In this document: positions 51,036-60,149 of the stretch, piece after piece
Layout: each line of letters starts with the position of its first letter
How positions within the stretch are numbered: the first letter of the stretch is position 1
From: Actinocatenispora sp963805605
Lineage (GTDB): Bacteria; Actinomycetota; Actinomycetes; Mycobacteriales; Micromonosporaceae
Reading direction: 5' to 3'
Length of the DNA: 64,000 bases
NCBI GenBank assembly: GCA_963805605.1
Contig: CAWDUX010000002.1
Coordinates: 434,001-498,000 of the forward strand
Translations under genes and position numbers: made by a program
The notes under the pieces: generated by a model
Seen by the model: the letters and a program-made list of their open reading frames with translations, nothing else
Database searches by the model: none
Told to the model about the DNA's origin: nothing

Positions 51036-52424
51036 ATGGGGTTGCGGCCACGGCACGAACGCGCGCGCCCCGACCTGGAGATCAATCCGATGTACTCGCG
51101 TGGTGCCGAGACCGGCTCAGTGCCCCGCGACGAGCTGCCCGCCGGCGAGATGCTGCCGGCCACCGCGGCGCAACTCATCCGCGACGAACTGATGCTCGAC
51201 GGCTCCGCCAGGCTCAACCTTGCCACCTTCGTCACGACCTGGATGGAGCCCGAGGCGGGTCTTCTGATGAACGAGTGCCTGGCCAAGAACATGGTGGACA
51301 AGGACGAGTATCCGCAGACCGCCGAGTTGGAACTGCGGTGCGTCAACATGTTGGCCCGGCTCTGGCACAGCGCGGATCCGGCCCGGGCCACGGGTTGCTC
51401 CACCACCGGATCCAGCGAGGCCTCCATGCTGGGCGGACTGGCACTCAAACGCCGCTGGCAGCAACGCCGCCGCAGGGCCGGGCTGTCCACCGACCGGCCG
51501 AACCTGGTGATGGGGATCAACGTCCAGGTCTGCTGGGAGAAGTTCGCCAACTATTTCGAGGTCGAACCTCGCTATGTACCGATGAGCGGGGACCGGTTCC
51601 ATCTCACCGCGGCAGAGGCGATCACCCGGTGCGACGAGAACACCATTGGCGTCGTCGCCATCCTCGGGTCCACCTTCGACGGTTGCTACGAGCCGGTGAG
51701 CGACATCGCCGCCGCCCTTGACGCGCTGCGGGAGCGTACCGGATGGGACATCCCGATCCACGTGGACGGCGCATCCGGCGCGATGATCGCGCCGTTCCTC
51801 GACCCGGCACTGGAATGGGACTTCCGACTGCCGCGGGTCGCGTCGATCAACACCTCGGGCCACAAGTACGGGCTGGTGTACCCGGGGGTCGGTTGGATCG
51901 TTTGGCGGGACCGCGAGGCACTACCTGAGGAACTCGTGTTCAAGGTGAACTATCTGGGCGGCGACATGCCCACCTTCGCACTGAACTTCTCCCGGCCCGG
52001 TGCGCAGATCGTGGCCCAGTACTACAACTTTCTGCGCCTCGGCCGGGACGGATACCGCAAGGTCCAGCAGGCCTGCCGGGACGTCGCGATGTTCCTGTCC
52101 GGCCAGATCGCCGGGATGGGCCAGTTCGAGCTGCTCACCGACGGCTCAGAGCTCCCGGTCTTCGCGTTCCGGATGGCGGACACGGAGACCGGGTACTCCG
52201 CGTTCGACGTCTCGCGCGGCCTACGGGAACGGGGCTGGCAGGTGCCGGCGTACAACTTCCCCGCCGACCGGGAGGATCTCGCGGCGCTACGGGTGGTGGT
52301 GCGTAACAGTTTCAGCCACGATCTGGCGGTTCTGTTCTTCGCCGACCTGCAACGTACGGTGGCCATGCTGGATCGCGAGGGTGGCCGGTCCGGAAGTGGC
52401 GAGATGCAGGCCTTCCACCACTGA
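51036..52424 (+). CDS. gadB: Glutamate decarboxylase (PLP-dependent)
   Basis: 462 residues. NMVDKDEYPQTAELELRCVN and GCSTTGSSEASMLGGLALKR are family hallmarks; IPIHVDGASGAMIAPFL supplies the PLP-N1 Asp, and SINTSGHKYGLVYPGVGW contains the Schiff-base Lys. Converts glutamate to GABA with proton use, giving acid resistance or feeding the GABA shunt. GGGGGAG precedes ATG 51036. No GadC antiporter in the window. Convergent with the amidotransferase gene. Confidence 0.95.
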   Translation: MGLRPRHERARPDLEINPMYSRGAETGSVPRDELPAGEMLPATAAQLIRDELMLDGSARLNLATFVTTWMEPEAGLLMNECLAKNMVDKDEYPQTAELELRCVNMLARLWHSADPARATGCSTTGSSEASMLGGLALKRRWQQRRRRAGLSTDRPNLVMGINVQVCWEKFANYFEVEPRYVPMSGDRFHLTAAEAITRCDENTIGVVAILGSTFDGCYEPVSDIAAALDALRERTGWDIPIHVDGASGAMIAPFLDPALEWDFRLPRVASINTSGHKYGLVYPGVGWIVWRDREALPEELVFKVNYLGGDMPTFALNFSRPGAQIVAQYYNFLRLGRDGYRKVQQACRDVAMFLSGQIAGMGQFELLTDGSELPVFAFRMADTETGYSAFDVSRGLRERGWQVPAYNFPADREDLAALRVVVRNSFSHDLAVLFFADLQRTVAMLDREGGRSGSGEMQAFHH

Positions 52425-52437
52425 CACCAGCGTGCGC

Positions 52438-53316
52438 TCAGCTGGTCTTCGCAGCAGCCTGCGAGGCTGCGGCGTGTGGTGCGAGATCGGTCAGCGTCAG
52501 CGGATGAGCAGGTGGGCCGGGCACCGCAAGGGTGGTGTGGATCCGTCCCCCACCGTCCACGTGCAGCAGCTCGCCGGAACGTAGCGGATGCCAGGCGGGA
52601 TCGTCGTCCATCCGTTCGCTGGCGACCGCGACCGCGGCCCGCTCCGCCAGGTCCTCCGAGTGCACCTGCATGGTGCCCACCGGGCTGACCTGGTGCAGGT
52701 GCGCGTCGCCGGTCCGGCCGCCGGCCCGGCGCGGGATGACGAACAACTGATGGGTGTCCGGATAACGCAACGCCCACAACTGGGTGTCCGTGGCGAGCAC
52801 GATGTTGAGCGCGTACAGCGGCAGGTGGGTGGCCACCCAGCAGGCCGAGCGGGTGATCGCGTCGCTCACATCGCCGCCGTTGCCGTCGATGTGTTTGGTG
52901 ATCAGCGCGAAGAAGCGTTCGGAGTCGGTTTCCCCGTGCACCAGACTCCGGTGGTCGCCGAGTTCGCGGTCGAGCTCGCTGAGGCCGCCGATGACACCGT
53001 TGTGTGCCATGATCCGGTTCTGCTGGCAGAACGGGTGGGTGTTGCGTTCGGCGACGGCCCCGTCGGAGGCGTACCGGATGTGCGCCACGAAGGTGGTCGC
53101 GGAGCGTTTTCGGGCGTCCGAGATGAAGGCGTGGTCCTGGTATGCGGCGATCGGCCAGCGCTCCAGCACCGCGGTCCCAGAGCTGTCGAAGCTACCGAGC
53201 CCGGTGCCGTCCGGTTCCCGATGGCTCTGCGCGACCAGACTGTCCGGCGCGTCCAGCAGCCAGAAGGTGGCGCTGGTACGGGCCGGAGCGCTGGTCATCC
53301 CGAAGAGACGGCACAT
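52438..53316 (-). CDS. Class II glutamine amidotransferase (YafJ/EgtC-like)
   Basis: 292 residues. N-terminal nucleophile: the protein starts MCRLFGM, so the Cys is exposed after Met removal. Other Ntn-amidotransferase elements: THPFCQQNRIMAHNGVIGG (the NGxI turn with oxyanion Asn/Gly) and FVAHIRYASDG (Arg). Family members hydrolyse glutamine or gamma-glutamyl bonds; EgtC removes the glutamyl group in ergothioneine synthesis, but no other egt genes are nearby, so the substrate is open. Confidence 0.9.
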   Translation of the reverse strand: MCRLFGMTSAPARTSATFWLLDAPDSLVAQSHREPDGTGLGSFDSSGTAVLERWPIAAYQDHAFISDARKRSATTFVAHIRYASDGAVAERNTHPFCQQNRIMAHNGVIGGLSELDRELGDHRSLVHGETDSERFFALITKHIDGNGGDVSDAITRSACWVATHLPLYALNIVLATDTQLWALRYPDTHQLFVIPRRAGGRTGDAHLHQVSPVGTMQVHSEDLAERAAVAVASERMDDDPAWHPLRSGELLHVDGGGRIHTTLAVPGPPAHPLTLTDLAPHAAASQAAAKTS

Positions 53317-53338
53317 GTCCGCGCCAGTAGAGTGTCCA

Positions 53339-55207
53339 TCATGGACCAGACCTCGGTTCGTCGCGGTGGCCCGGCTCGTCGGGATGTTTGGGCATTCCGC
53401 GTACCGGTGGTTCGCTGAGTTCCCCGGGTATCGTGGCGGTCCGCGGTGCCTGGCTGTACGCCGGACCGGCCTGTGGCCGCGCACCGACCTGGAGGTCCCC
53501 ACCTTCGGGTGGGGCCAGCGGGGACGCGCTGCCGGCGGCCAGTTCCGGGAACTTCAGGTCGAAGGCGGGGCGTTCGCTGCGGATGCGGGGCATCCGGTCG
53601 AAGTTGCGTAGTGGCGGCGGGCAGCTGGTGGCCCATTCCAGTGCGTTGCCGTAGCCCCACGGGTCGTCCACTTCGACGATCGGGCCGGCCTTGTAGGACT
53701 TGTACACGTTCCACAGGAACGGCAGCATGGACAGGCCGAGGATGAAGGCGCCGATCGAGGACACCATGTTGAGCGTGGTGAACCCGTCGGTGGCCAGATA
53801 GTCGGCGTATCGGCGGGGCATGCCTTCGGCCCCGAGCCAGTGCTGCACCAGGAATGTGCTCTGGAAACCTACGAAGGTGAGCCAGAAGTGCAGTCTCCCC
53901 AACTGTTCGTCGAGCATCCGGCCGGTCATCTTGGGGAACCAGAAGTACACCCCGGCATAGACGGCGAACACGATCGTGCCGAACAGTACGTAGTGGAAGT
54001 GCGCCACCACGAAGTAGGAATCGGTGACCTGGAAGTCGATCGGCGGGGAGGCCAGCAACACTCCCGACAGACCGCCGAGCAGGAAGGTCACCAGAAACCC
54101 GATTGCGAACAGCATCGCCGAGTGGTAGGTGATCTGGCCGCGCCACATGGTGCCGATCCAGTTGAAGAACTTCAGCCCGGTCGGTACCGCGATCAGGAAC
54201 GACAGGAACGAGAAGAACGGCAGCAGCACCTGGCCGGTGGCGAACATGTGGTGCGCCCACACCGTCATGGACAGCGCCGCGATCGCGATCGTGGCACCGA
54301 CCATGCCCTTGTAACCGAACACCGGCTTGCGGCTGAACACCGGAATCACCTCGGTGATGATGCCGAAGAACGGCAGCGCCACGATGTAGACCTCGGGATG
54401 GCCGAAGAACCAGAACAGGTGCTGCCACAGCATGGCGCCGCCGGTGCCCGCGTCGAACACGTGCGCGTCGAGGATCCGGTCGGCCATCACCGCGGCCAGC
54501 GCGGCGGCCAGGATCGGGAAGACCATCAGCACCAGGAGGCTGGTGACCAGGATGTTCCAGGTGAAGATCGGCATCCGGAACATCGTCATGCCCGGCGCCC
54601 GCAGGGTCAGGATGGTGGTGACCATGTTGACCGCGCCCAGGATCGTGCCCAGGCCGCTGATGGCCAGTCCCAGGTACCACATGTTCTGCCCGAAGCCCGG
54701 TGAGGCCTGACCGCTGGCGAGTGGTTGGTACGCAGTCCATCCGAAGTCGGCTGGCCCGTCCGGAGTGAGGAAGCCGCCGACCACGATGATGCCGCCGAAC
54801 AGGTACAGCCAGTACGCGAACGCGTTGAGTCGCGGGAAGCTGACGTCCGGCGCGCCGATCTGCAGCGGCACGATGTAGTTGGCGAATGCGAACAGGATCG
54901 GCGTCGCGAACAGCAGCAGCATGATCGTGCCGTGCATGGTGAACAACTGGTTGTACTGCTCGGTGCTGAGGAACTGCATGCCCGGCCGGGCCAGCTCGGC
55001 GCGCATCAGCATGGCCAGTACGCCGGCGATGATGAAGAAGGCGAACGAGGTGACCATGTACATCAGGCCGATCTGCTTCGCGTCGGTGGTACGCAGTGTC
55101 CGCGCGAGCCAGGAACCTCTGGGCGGCGCGTCCACCGGCCACGGGCTCACCACAATGGGCTGTGGTGTCTGCGGCGTACCCGATGGGCGTGGTGCGGTGA
55201 CGGTCAC
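53339..55207 (-). CDS. ctaD: Cytochrome c oxidase subunit I (aa3 type)
   Basis: 622 residues, twelve helices. Haem/copper ligands: FTMHGTIMLLLFATP (haem a His), WQHLFWFFGHPEVYIVALP (CuB His and the cross-linked Tyr, HPEVY), WAHHMFATG (CuB His pair), and VVAHFHYVLFG (haem a3/a His). ITYHSAMLFAIG is the K-channel region. Terminal oxidase that reduces O2 and pumps protons. Unusual: no ctaC/ctaE nearby, and the C-terminal ~65 residues are an extra low-complexity Pro/Glu tail. GGGAGGTC before GTG 55207. Divergent from a CDF exporter. Confidence 0.95.
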   Translation of the reverse strand: MTVTAPRPSGTPQTPQPIVVSPWPVDAPPRGSWLARTLRTTDAKQIGLMYMVTSFAFFIIAGVLAMLMRAELARPGMQFLSTEQYNQLFTMHGTIMLLLFATPILFAFANYIVPLQIGAPDVSFPRLNAFAYWLYLFGGIIVVGGFLTPDGPADFGWTAYQPLASGQASPGFGQNMWYLGLAISGLGTILGAVNMVTTILTLRAPGMTMFRMPIFTWNILVTSLLVLMVFPILAAALAAVMADRILDAHVFDAGTGGAMLWQHLFWFFGHPEVYIVALPFFGIITEVIPVFSRKPVFGYKGMVGATIAIAALSMTVWAHHMFATGQVLLPFFSFLSFLIAVPTGLKFFNWIGTMWRGQITYHSAMLFAIGFLVTFLLGGLSGVLLASPPIDFQVTDSYFVVAHFHYVLFGTIVFAVYAGVYFWFPKMTGRMLDEQLGRLHFWLTFVGFQSTFLVQHWLGAEGMPRRYADYLATDGFTTLNMVSSIGAFILGLSMLPFLWNVYKSYKAGPIVEVDDPWGYGNALEWATSCPPPLRNFDRMPRIRSERPAFDLKFPELAAGSASPLAPPEGGDLQVGARPQAGPAYSQAPRTATIPGELSEPPVRGMPKHPDEPGHRDEPRSGP

Positions 55208-55302
55208 GCAGACCTCCCGAAAAGACCTGGTATCGGCACTGACGATAGTCGTGACCAGCCTTCTGATCAGGGTTTCCGCCGTTTTGGTCGGCGACACTTG
55301 CA

Positions 55303-55316
55303 CACATAGCAATGTG
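55303..55316. promoter_or_regulatory. Operator candidate upstream of the CDF exporter
   Basis: CACAT-AGCA-ATGTG, perfect inverted repeat, 17-30 bases before the CDF ATG in a low-GC patch that runs on as GGCCATATATTGACGGG. Position would block transcription of the exporter and perhaps act on divergent ctaD. The regulator is not in the adjacent genes. Confidence 0.5.
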
Positions 55317-55332
55317 GCCATATATTGACGGG

Positions 55333-56301
55333 ATGGCAGTCGACGGTCAGCACTCGGGGCACTCGCACACGGTCCGCGGCGACGCGGACCAGCGGTGGCT
55401 GTGGAGCGCCTTCGGCCTGATCGTCGGATTCATGACCGTCGAGGTTGTCATCGGTCTGCTGGCCGGATCGCTGGCCCTACTCTCCGACGCCGCACACATG
55501 TTGACCGACGCCGCATCGCTGGTGCTGGCACTGGTCGCGATGCGCCTTGCGGCGAAGCCACCCCGCAGCGGCTTTACCTACGGCTTCCGCCGAGCGGAGA
55601 TCCTGTCCGCCCAGATCAACGGGCTCACCCTGCTGCTCCTCGCCGGGTGGCTCGGCTACCAGACGGTCCGACGACTGATCGACCCCGGGGCGGTGGCCGG
55701 CGGGCCGGTGCTGGCCACCGCGCTGGTCGGAGTGGCGGTGAACCTGGTGGCCACCTGGCTGCTCAGCCGCGCCAACCGCGGCAGCCTCAACGTCCGCGGC
55801 GCCTTCCAGCACATCCTCAACGACCTGTTCGCCTTCCTGGCCACCGCGCTGGCCGGACTGCTCATCCTGCTCACCGGGTTCGACCGGGCGGACGGCATCG
55901 CCTCCGCTGTCGTGGTCGTACTGATGGTCAAAGGCAGCATCGGTCTGCTCCGTGACTCCGGGCGGATCTTCCTGGAGGCGGCGCCGGCCGGCCTGGACAC
56001 CGGTGCCCTCGGCGAGCGGCTGGCCACCACCGCAGGCGTGTCGGAGGTACACGACCTGCACGTCTGGACCATCACCTCGGGCGAACCGGCACTGTCCGCG
56101 CACGTACTGGTCGACCCGGGGCACGACTGCCACGGCGTACGGCGCGAGATGGAACGGATGCTGCGCGAGACCTACGAGATCGGGCACACCACCCTGCAGG
56201 TCGACCACGTCGATGACCGCGCCGTAGGGCACGGCGACGCCGAGCCCTTCTGCGCCGAATCCCACGGCCCGGTACACCGCGCGGGGGGCGCGCCGCGCTG
56301 A
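55333..56301 (+). CDS. Cation diffusion facilitator (CDF) metal exporter
   Basis: 322 residues. His-rich start GQHSGHSHTV; six helices; metal sites LLSDAAHMLTDAASLVLAL (HxxxD type) and FQHILNDLFAFLA (HxxxD); a cytoplasmic C-terminal domain (VSEVHDLHVWTITSGEPALS, HVLVDPGHDCHGVR) as in CzcD/ZitB. Proton-driven export of zinc (or Co, Cd). ATG 55333. A short palindrome just upstream suggests metal-dependent control. Confidence 0.93.
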   Translation: MAVDGQHSGHSHTVRGDADQRWLWSAFGLIVGFMTVEVVIGLLAGSLALLSDAAHMLTDAASLVLALVAMRLAAKPPRSGFTYGFRRAEILSAQINGLTLLLLAGWLGYQTVRRLIDPGAVAGGPVLATALVGVAVNLVATWLLSRANRGSLNVRGAFQHILNDLFAFLATALAGLLILLTGFDRADGIASAVVVVLMVKGSIGLLRDSGRIFLEAAPAGLDTGALGERLATTAGVSEVHDLHVWTITSGEPALSAHVLVDPGHDCHGVRREMERMLRETYEIGHTTLQVDHVDDRAVGHGDAEPFCAESHGPVHRAGGAPR

Positions 56302-56370
56302 ATCGCGCCGCCACCCGGCGGTGGTCGAGCTAGTGCGCTGGCCACCAACCCGGGCCCGGCATCCCACTAG

Positions 56371-57795
56371 CTAGGCGACGTCGGGCCGTGTCATCAGCGG
56401 CGCTCGCAGCTGCAGTGCCAGGCCGGGGCTGGTCAGGGGCACGGTGCTCCACGTCGCCAGCGCTGTCCCCGCGCCGGCGTCGAGCAGCAGCCGGACCCGG
56501 TGCGGGGTGGTGATGAGGTAGAGGTCAGCGACGAACGTGTCGCCCTGCCAGGCACCGGCTGCGACGATCGGGCGGCCGAGCTTTCCCAGCCATTCGCCGT
56601 GGCCGATCGCGATCTTGATGGATTGCCCGAGTTGCAGGAGCCAACCGCCGTCCACGCCATCGACAACCACTGCGGTCCCGTCGGGCAGGGCCGAATTCTC
56701 GGCGGAGGCGTCGATCCTCGCCGTGACCGAACGTTGCGGGGCAGCCTGACCCGGCACCGGTACGAACGACAGCCGTCGCAGTCGGTCGGCGAGGATCTCG
56801 TCGTCCCGGCTGCTTGCTGGCTGGTCCATAACAGGTAGCAGGCAGTCCCAGACGGCGGCGGGTGTTTCCCCGGAAGGGCCATTGCCCGCCGTCATGGCGA
56901 CGACCAGATCGTGCTCGGGAAAGACCATGCACAGCTGCTCGAAGGAGCCGTAACCGCGGTAGCCGCCACGCGACATCCAGAACTGGTACCCGTACCCGAC
57001 AAGAGAGTCGGCGTCGCGCGGGCCGTCGGCCGATTGCAGGGTCTCGATGTGACGGCTGGTCGCCAGCCGTACCCATTCGCTGGGTACGAGCTGCCGGTCT
57101 TCCCAGGCACCTTCGCGCAGCAGCAGTTCGCCGACGGCGGCGACCGCCTCGGTCGTCAGATGCAGCCCGTGGAACCCGAACACAGCGCCGGATGCCAGCC
57201 GGTCCCATTCGGCGTGGTGGATGCCCATCGGCCGGAAGAGACGATCGTCGAGCAGTTCCGGGAGGCCGCAGCCGGTAACTCGCTCCACCATCCGGGCCAG
57301 GACGTACGTGGTCGCGTTGTCGTAGGTGTGCCGCGTCCCCTCGGCCACGGTGAACGGTACGCGCAGGAAGCCCTTGGTCAGGTCGCCCGGTTCCAGCCGC
57401 CAAGCCTGGTCGAGGCTGTCCGTCGCGTGGCCGGCGGTCATGGACAGCAGGTGGTGGACGGTGATGCGGCGTCCCTGCGCCGAGATGTCGGCGGGAACGT
57501 GGTCGGGTAACACGTCCACCACGCGGTCGTCCAGCGACAGCAGCCCGTCGGCGATCGCGAGCCCCACGGCGATCGAGGTGAACGACTTGGTCAGCGAGTA
57601 GAGAAGATGCGGGCGTTCGGCCGAGTAGGGCGTCCACCAGCCTTCGGCGATGACATGACCGTGGCGCACGATCATGATGGAGTGACACTCGACGCAACGT
57701 TCCTCGAGCCGGTCCAGCAACGCGGCGATCGAACGGGACGACACCCCCGAGGCAGCTGGTGTCGACCGCGGCAGAAGGGCGCGCTGAGCGGGCAT
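56371..57795 (-). CDS. Beta-lactamase-fold serine hydrolase (class C/EstB-like)
   Basis: 474 residues. SxxK in LLYSLTKSFTSIAVGLA (Ser and Lys at about 70); YDNATTYVLARMVER supplies the Tyr (YxN); the third motif GGYRGYGSFEQ sits where HxG/KTG is expected. No signal peptide. The C-terminal ~150 residues are a beta-rich accessory domain (DUF3471-like position). Esterase, D-aminopeptidase or similar; a true beta-lactamase is unlikely. Upstream comes the IS256-family element, 98 bases away. Confidence 0.88.
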   Translation of the reverse strand: MPAQRALLPRSTPAASGVSSRSIAALLDRLEERCVECHSIMIVRHGHVIAEGWWTPYSAERPHLLYSLTKSFTSIAVGLAIADGLLSLDDRVVDVLPDHVPADISAQGRRITVHHLLSMTAGHATDSLDQAWRLEPGDLTKGFLRVPFTVAEGTRHTYDNATTYVLARMVERVTGCGLPELLDDRLFRPMGIHHAEWDRLASGAVFGFHGLHLTTEAVAAVGELLLREGAWEDRQLVPSEWVRLATSRHIETLQSADGPRDADSLVGYGYQFWMSRGGYRGYGSFEQLCMVFPEHDLVVAMTAGNGPSGETPAAVWDCLLPVMDQPASSRDDEILADRLRRLSFVPVPGQAAPQRSVTARIDASAENSALPDGTAVVVDGVDGGWLLQLGQSIKIAIGHGEWLGKLGRPIVAAGAWQGDTFVADLYLITTPHRVRLLLDAGAGTALATWSTVPLTSPGLALQLRAPLMTRPDVA

Positions 57796-57893
57796 CCCGG
57801 CACCGTAACAAGGCCAGGCCGCCCGATCCCGGAATTTCCGCAGCGAACGCCAACAACGATGGTGCCGACCACCGAACCAAGACCGCGGCCTGA

Positions 57894-59281
57894 GGGACTG
57901 TAAAACTAACGGCGGATCTGCCAGTCAAGGGAGAGACGTCAAGTGGACGAGATCAAGGACGAGTTGGAGCCCGTGAAGGAGGCCGAGCGGTCCTCGGCTG
58001 CGCATGTGGTCGGGGACGACCAGCTGGTGGAGATGTTGGTGGATCGGGCCCGCGGTGAGGGGCTGCAGTTGACTGGTGAGGGCGGACTGCTGCAGCAGCT
58101 GACCAAGCGGGTCCTGGAGTCGGCGCTGGACGGGGAGATCACCGACCATCTCGGCTATGACAAGCACGATCCGGCCGGGAAGAACTGCGGGAACAGCCGC
58201 AACGGCAACCGGTCCAAGACCGTGCTCACCGACGTGGGCCCGGTCGAGGTCAGGGTCCCGCGGGACGTGGCCGGCACCTTCGAGCCGCAGATCGTCAAGA
58301 AGCGGCAGCGGCGCCTGTCCGGGGTCGACGAGATGGTGCTGTCGCTGTCCGCGAAGGGCCTGACCCACGGGGAGATCTCCGCGCACCTGGCCGAGATCTA
58401 CGGGGCCGAGGTGTCCAAGCACGACCATCACCACGATCACCGACAAGGTGATGGAGGGCATGGCCGAGTGGCAGAACCGGCCGCTGGACCGGGTCTATCC
58501 GGTCGTGTTCATCGACGCGATCAACGTGAAGATCCGGGACGGGCAGGTCGCGAACCGGCCGATCTACGTGGTCATGGCCGTCACCGTCGAGGGGCACCGC
58601 GACATCCTCGGGCATCTGGGCCGGCGACGGCGGTGAGGGTGCCAAGCACTGGCTGCATGTGCTCACCGAGATGAAGAACCGCGGCGTCCAGGACGTGCTG
58701 ATGCTCGTCTGCGACGGGCTCAAGGGCCTGCCGGACGCGGTGGAGGCGGTCTGGCCTCGCACGATCGTGCAGACCTGCGTGATCCACCTGCTGCGCAACA
58801 GCTTCCGCTACGCGGCCCGCCAGGACTGGGACAAGATCGCCAAGGCGCTCAAGCCCGTCTACACCGCGCCGACCGAGGACGCCGCGACCGAACGGTTCCT
58901 GGAGTTCAGCCGAGACCTGGGGCAAGAAGTACCCGGCGATCGTGCAAGCTGTGGGAGAACGCCTGGGCCGAGTTCGTGCCCTTCCTCGCCTTCGACGTGG
59001 AGATCCGCAAGGTCATCTGCTCGACCAACGCCATCGAGTCCGTGAACGCCCGCATCCGCAAGGCCGTCCGGGCCCGCGGGCACTTCCCGAACGAGACAGC
59101 CGCCCTCAAGTGCGTCTACATGGCGCTGATGAGCCTCGACCCCACCGGCAAGGGCCGCAGGAGGTGGACCATGCGCTGGAAAGCACCCCTGAACGCCTTC
59201 CAGATCGCCTTCGAAGGCCGGCTCACCCCCGCCAACGACTGAACCTCAACAACCAAGATCAGCCGTTAACTTGACAGACCC
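57894..59281 (+). mobile_element. IS256-family insertion sequence with imperfect terminal inverted repeats
   Basis: 1388 bases. Left end 57894-57920 (GGGACTGTAAAACTAACGGC... GATCTG) and right end 59255-59281 (reverse complement GGGTCTGTCAAGTTAACGGC... GATCTT) match at about 20 of 27 positions. It contains one transposase gene with frameshifts. No 8-9 base target duplication is visible (left flank CGGCCTGA, right flank AGCTGGCG), so the copy may be old or rearranged. It sits between the serine hydrolase and tRNA-His, without disrupting a recognisable gene. Confidence 0.88.
57943..59242 (+). pseudogene. IS256 transposase broken by four +1 frameshifts
   Basis: Full-length homology can be read from GTG 57943 to TGA 59240-59242 only by skipping one base at four places: C at 58420 (after AEVSK), one base near 58610-58613 (RDILG to IWAGDGG), C at 58911 (FLEFS to ETWGKKY) and A near 58946 (YPAIVQ to LWENAW). 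The DDE triad is otherwise kept: Asp in FIDAINVK, Asp in LVCDGLKGLPDA, Glu in CSTNAIESVNARIRKA. Four single-base insertions with no in-frame stop codons is unusual for old decay; recent inactivation or sequencing error should be considered. Confidence 0.85.
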
Positions 59282-59305
59282 AGCTGGCGCGGTACATGCC
59301 CAACG

Positions 59306-59339
59306 AGCTCGGGCCCTGTCCGAAGACAGGGCCCGAGCT
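59306..59339 (-). terminator. Terminator downstream of tRNA-His
   Basis: Perfect 15-base arms AGCTCGGGCCCTGTC (59306-59320) and GACAGGGCCCGAGCT (59325-59339) with a CGAA loop, 20 bases beyond the tRNA 3' end on the minus strand and just outside the IS right end. Confidence 0.85.
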
Positions 59340-59358
59340 GAGAAGACATCTGCTGCTC

Positions 59359-59435
59359 TGGGGTGACTGATGGGACTTGAACCCACGGCCTACGGGACCA
59401 CAACCCGTTGCTCTACCAGCTGAGCTACAGCCACC
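59359..59435 (-). tRNA. tRNA-His (anticodon GTG), CCA encoded
   Basis: Minus strand. Acceptor stem GTGGCTG pairs with CAGTCAC; the 5' base before it is the extra G-1 that marks tRNA-His, facing C73. D arm TAGCTCAGCTGGTAGAGCA; anticodon stem-loop ACGGG TTGTGGT CCCGT with GTG; T arm GTGGGTTCAAGTCCCAT. The CCA is encoded. Lies downstream of orn on the same strand, with a strong terminator following. Confidence 0.97.
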
Positions 59436-59491
59436 ACGCGCGCCGGTGCCGGCGTGCGAGTTGATGATAGCTGGTCCCCGGCCGGGGGTGA

Positions 59492-60139
59492 CTACCGGGT
59501 TTCGGCCGTGTCGTCGGATGCCGGTTCGGGCGTTGACGGCTCGGTACCCAGCGAGGCGGCGATGCCCTTGGCGGTCTCCACGTCCGGCCCGGGCGGCGGT
59601 ACGAAGATGGCCTGCCGGTAGTACGCCAGCTCGCGGATGCTCTCCTTGATGTCGGCCAGGGCGCGGTGCGCGAGTCCCTTCTGCGGTTGCCCGAAGTAGG
59701 CCCGGGGGTACCAGCGGCGGCAGAGTTCCTTCACCGAGGACACATCGATCATCCGGTAGTGCAGGTGGTCATCCAGCCGCGCCATGTCGCGGGCCAGGAA
59801 ACCCCGGTCGGTGGCGATGGAATTACCGCACAGCGGTGCGGTACGACGGTCCGGCACATGCTGGGTGATGTAGTCCAGGACAATGTCCTCGGCCTCGGTC
59901 ATCGACACGTTGGAGGCGCGGACCTCCTCGGTCAGGCCGGACTTGGCGTGCATGTCCCGTACGACCTTGGTCATCGAGTCCAACAGCGCGTCGTCAGCCT
60001 TGATCACCAGGTCGACTCCGTCGCCCAGTACGTTGAGTTCCGCGTCGGTGACCAACGCCGCGACCTCGATCAAGGCGTCGCGGCGGAGGTCGAGCCCGGT
60101 CATTTCACAGTCGATCCAGACGAGGTGGTGTGCGCTCAC
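59492..60139 (-). CDS. orn: Oligoribonuclease
   Basis: 215 residues of the DEDDh 3'-5' exonuclease family: VWIDCEMTGLDLRRDALIEV (first Asp and Glu), GNSIATDRGFLARDM (Asp), and GLAHRALADIKES (His and last Asp). Degrades 2-5 nucleotide RNAs (nanoRNA) and pGpG, the last step of c-di-GMP turnover, which is essential in many actinomycetes. ATG 60139 is ten bases after the DUF488 stop, so the two are probably co-transcribed. tRNA-His follows. Confidence 0.96.
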   Translation of the reverse strand: MSAHHLVWIDCEMTGLDLRRDALIEVAALVTDAELNVLGDGVDLVIKADDALLDSMTKVVRDMHAKSGLTEEVRASNVSMTEAEDIVLDYITQHVPDRRTAPLCGNSIATDRGFLARDMARLDDHLHYRMIDVSSVKELCRRWYPRAYFGQPQKGLAHRALADIKESIRELAYYRQAIFVPPPGPDVETAKGIAASLGTEPSTPEPASDDTAETR

Positions 60140-60149
60140 ACCGGTAAGA

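Noticed and set aside
54720..55310. Plus-strand frames opposite ctaD
   Set aside because: Antisense shadows of a highly conserved oxidase gene.
57880..59300. 8-9 base target-site duplication of the IS256 element
   Set aside because: Flanks CGGCCTGA and AGCTGGCG do not match.
59282..59491. Integrated element using tRNA-His as attachment site
   Set aside because: No second copy of the tRNA end and no integrase gene in the window; only a decayed IS lies nearby.
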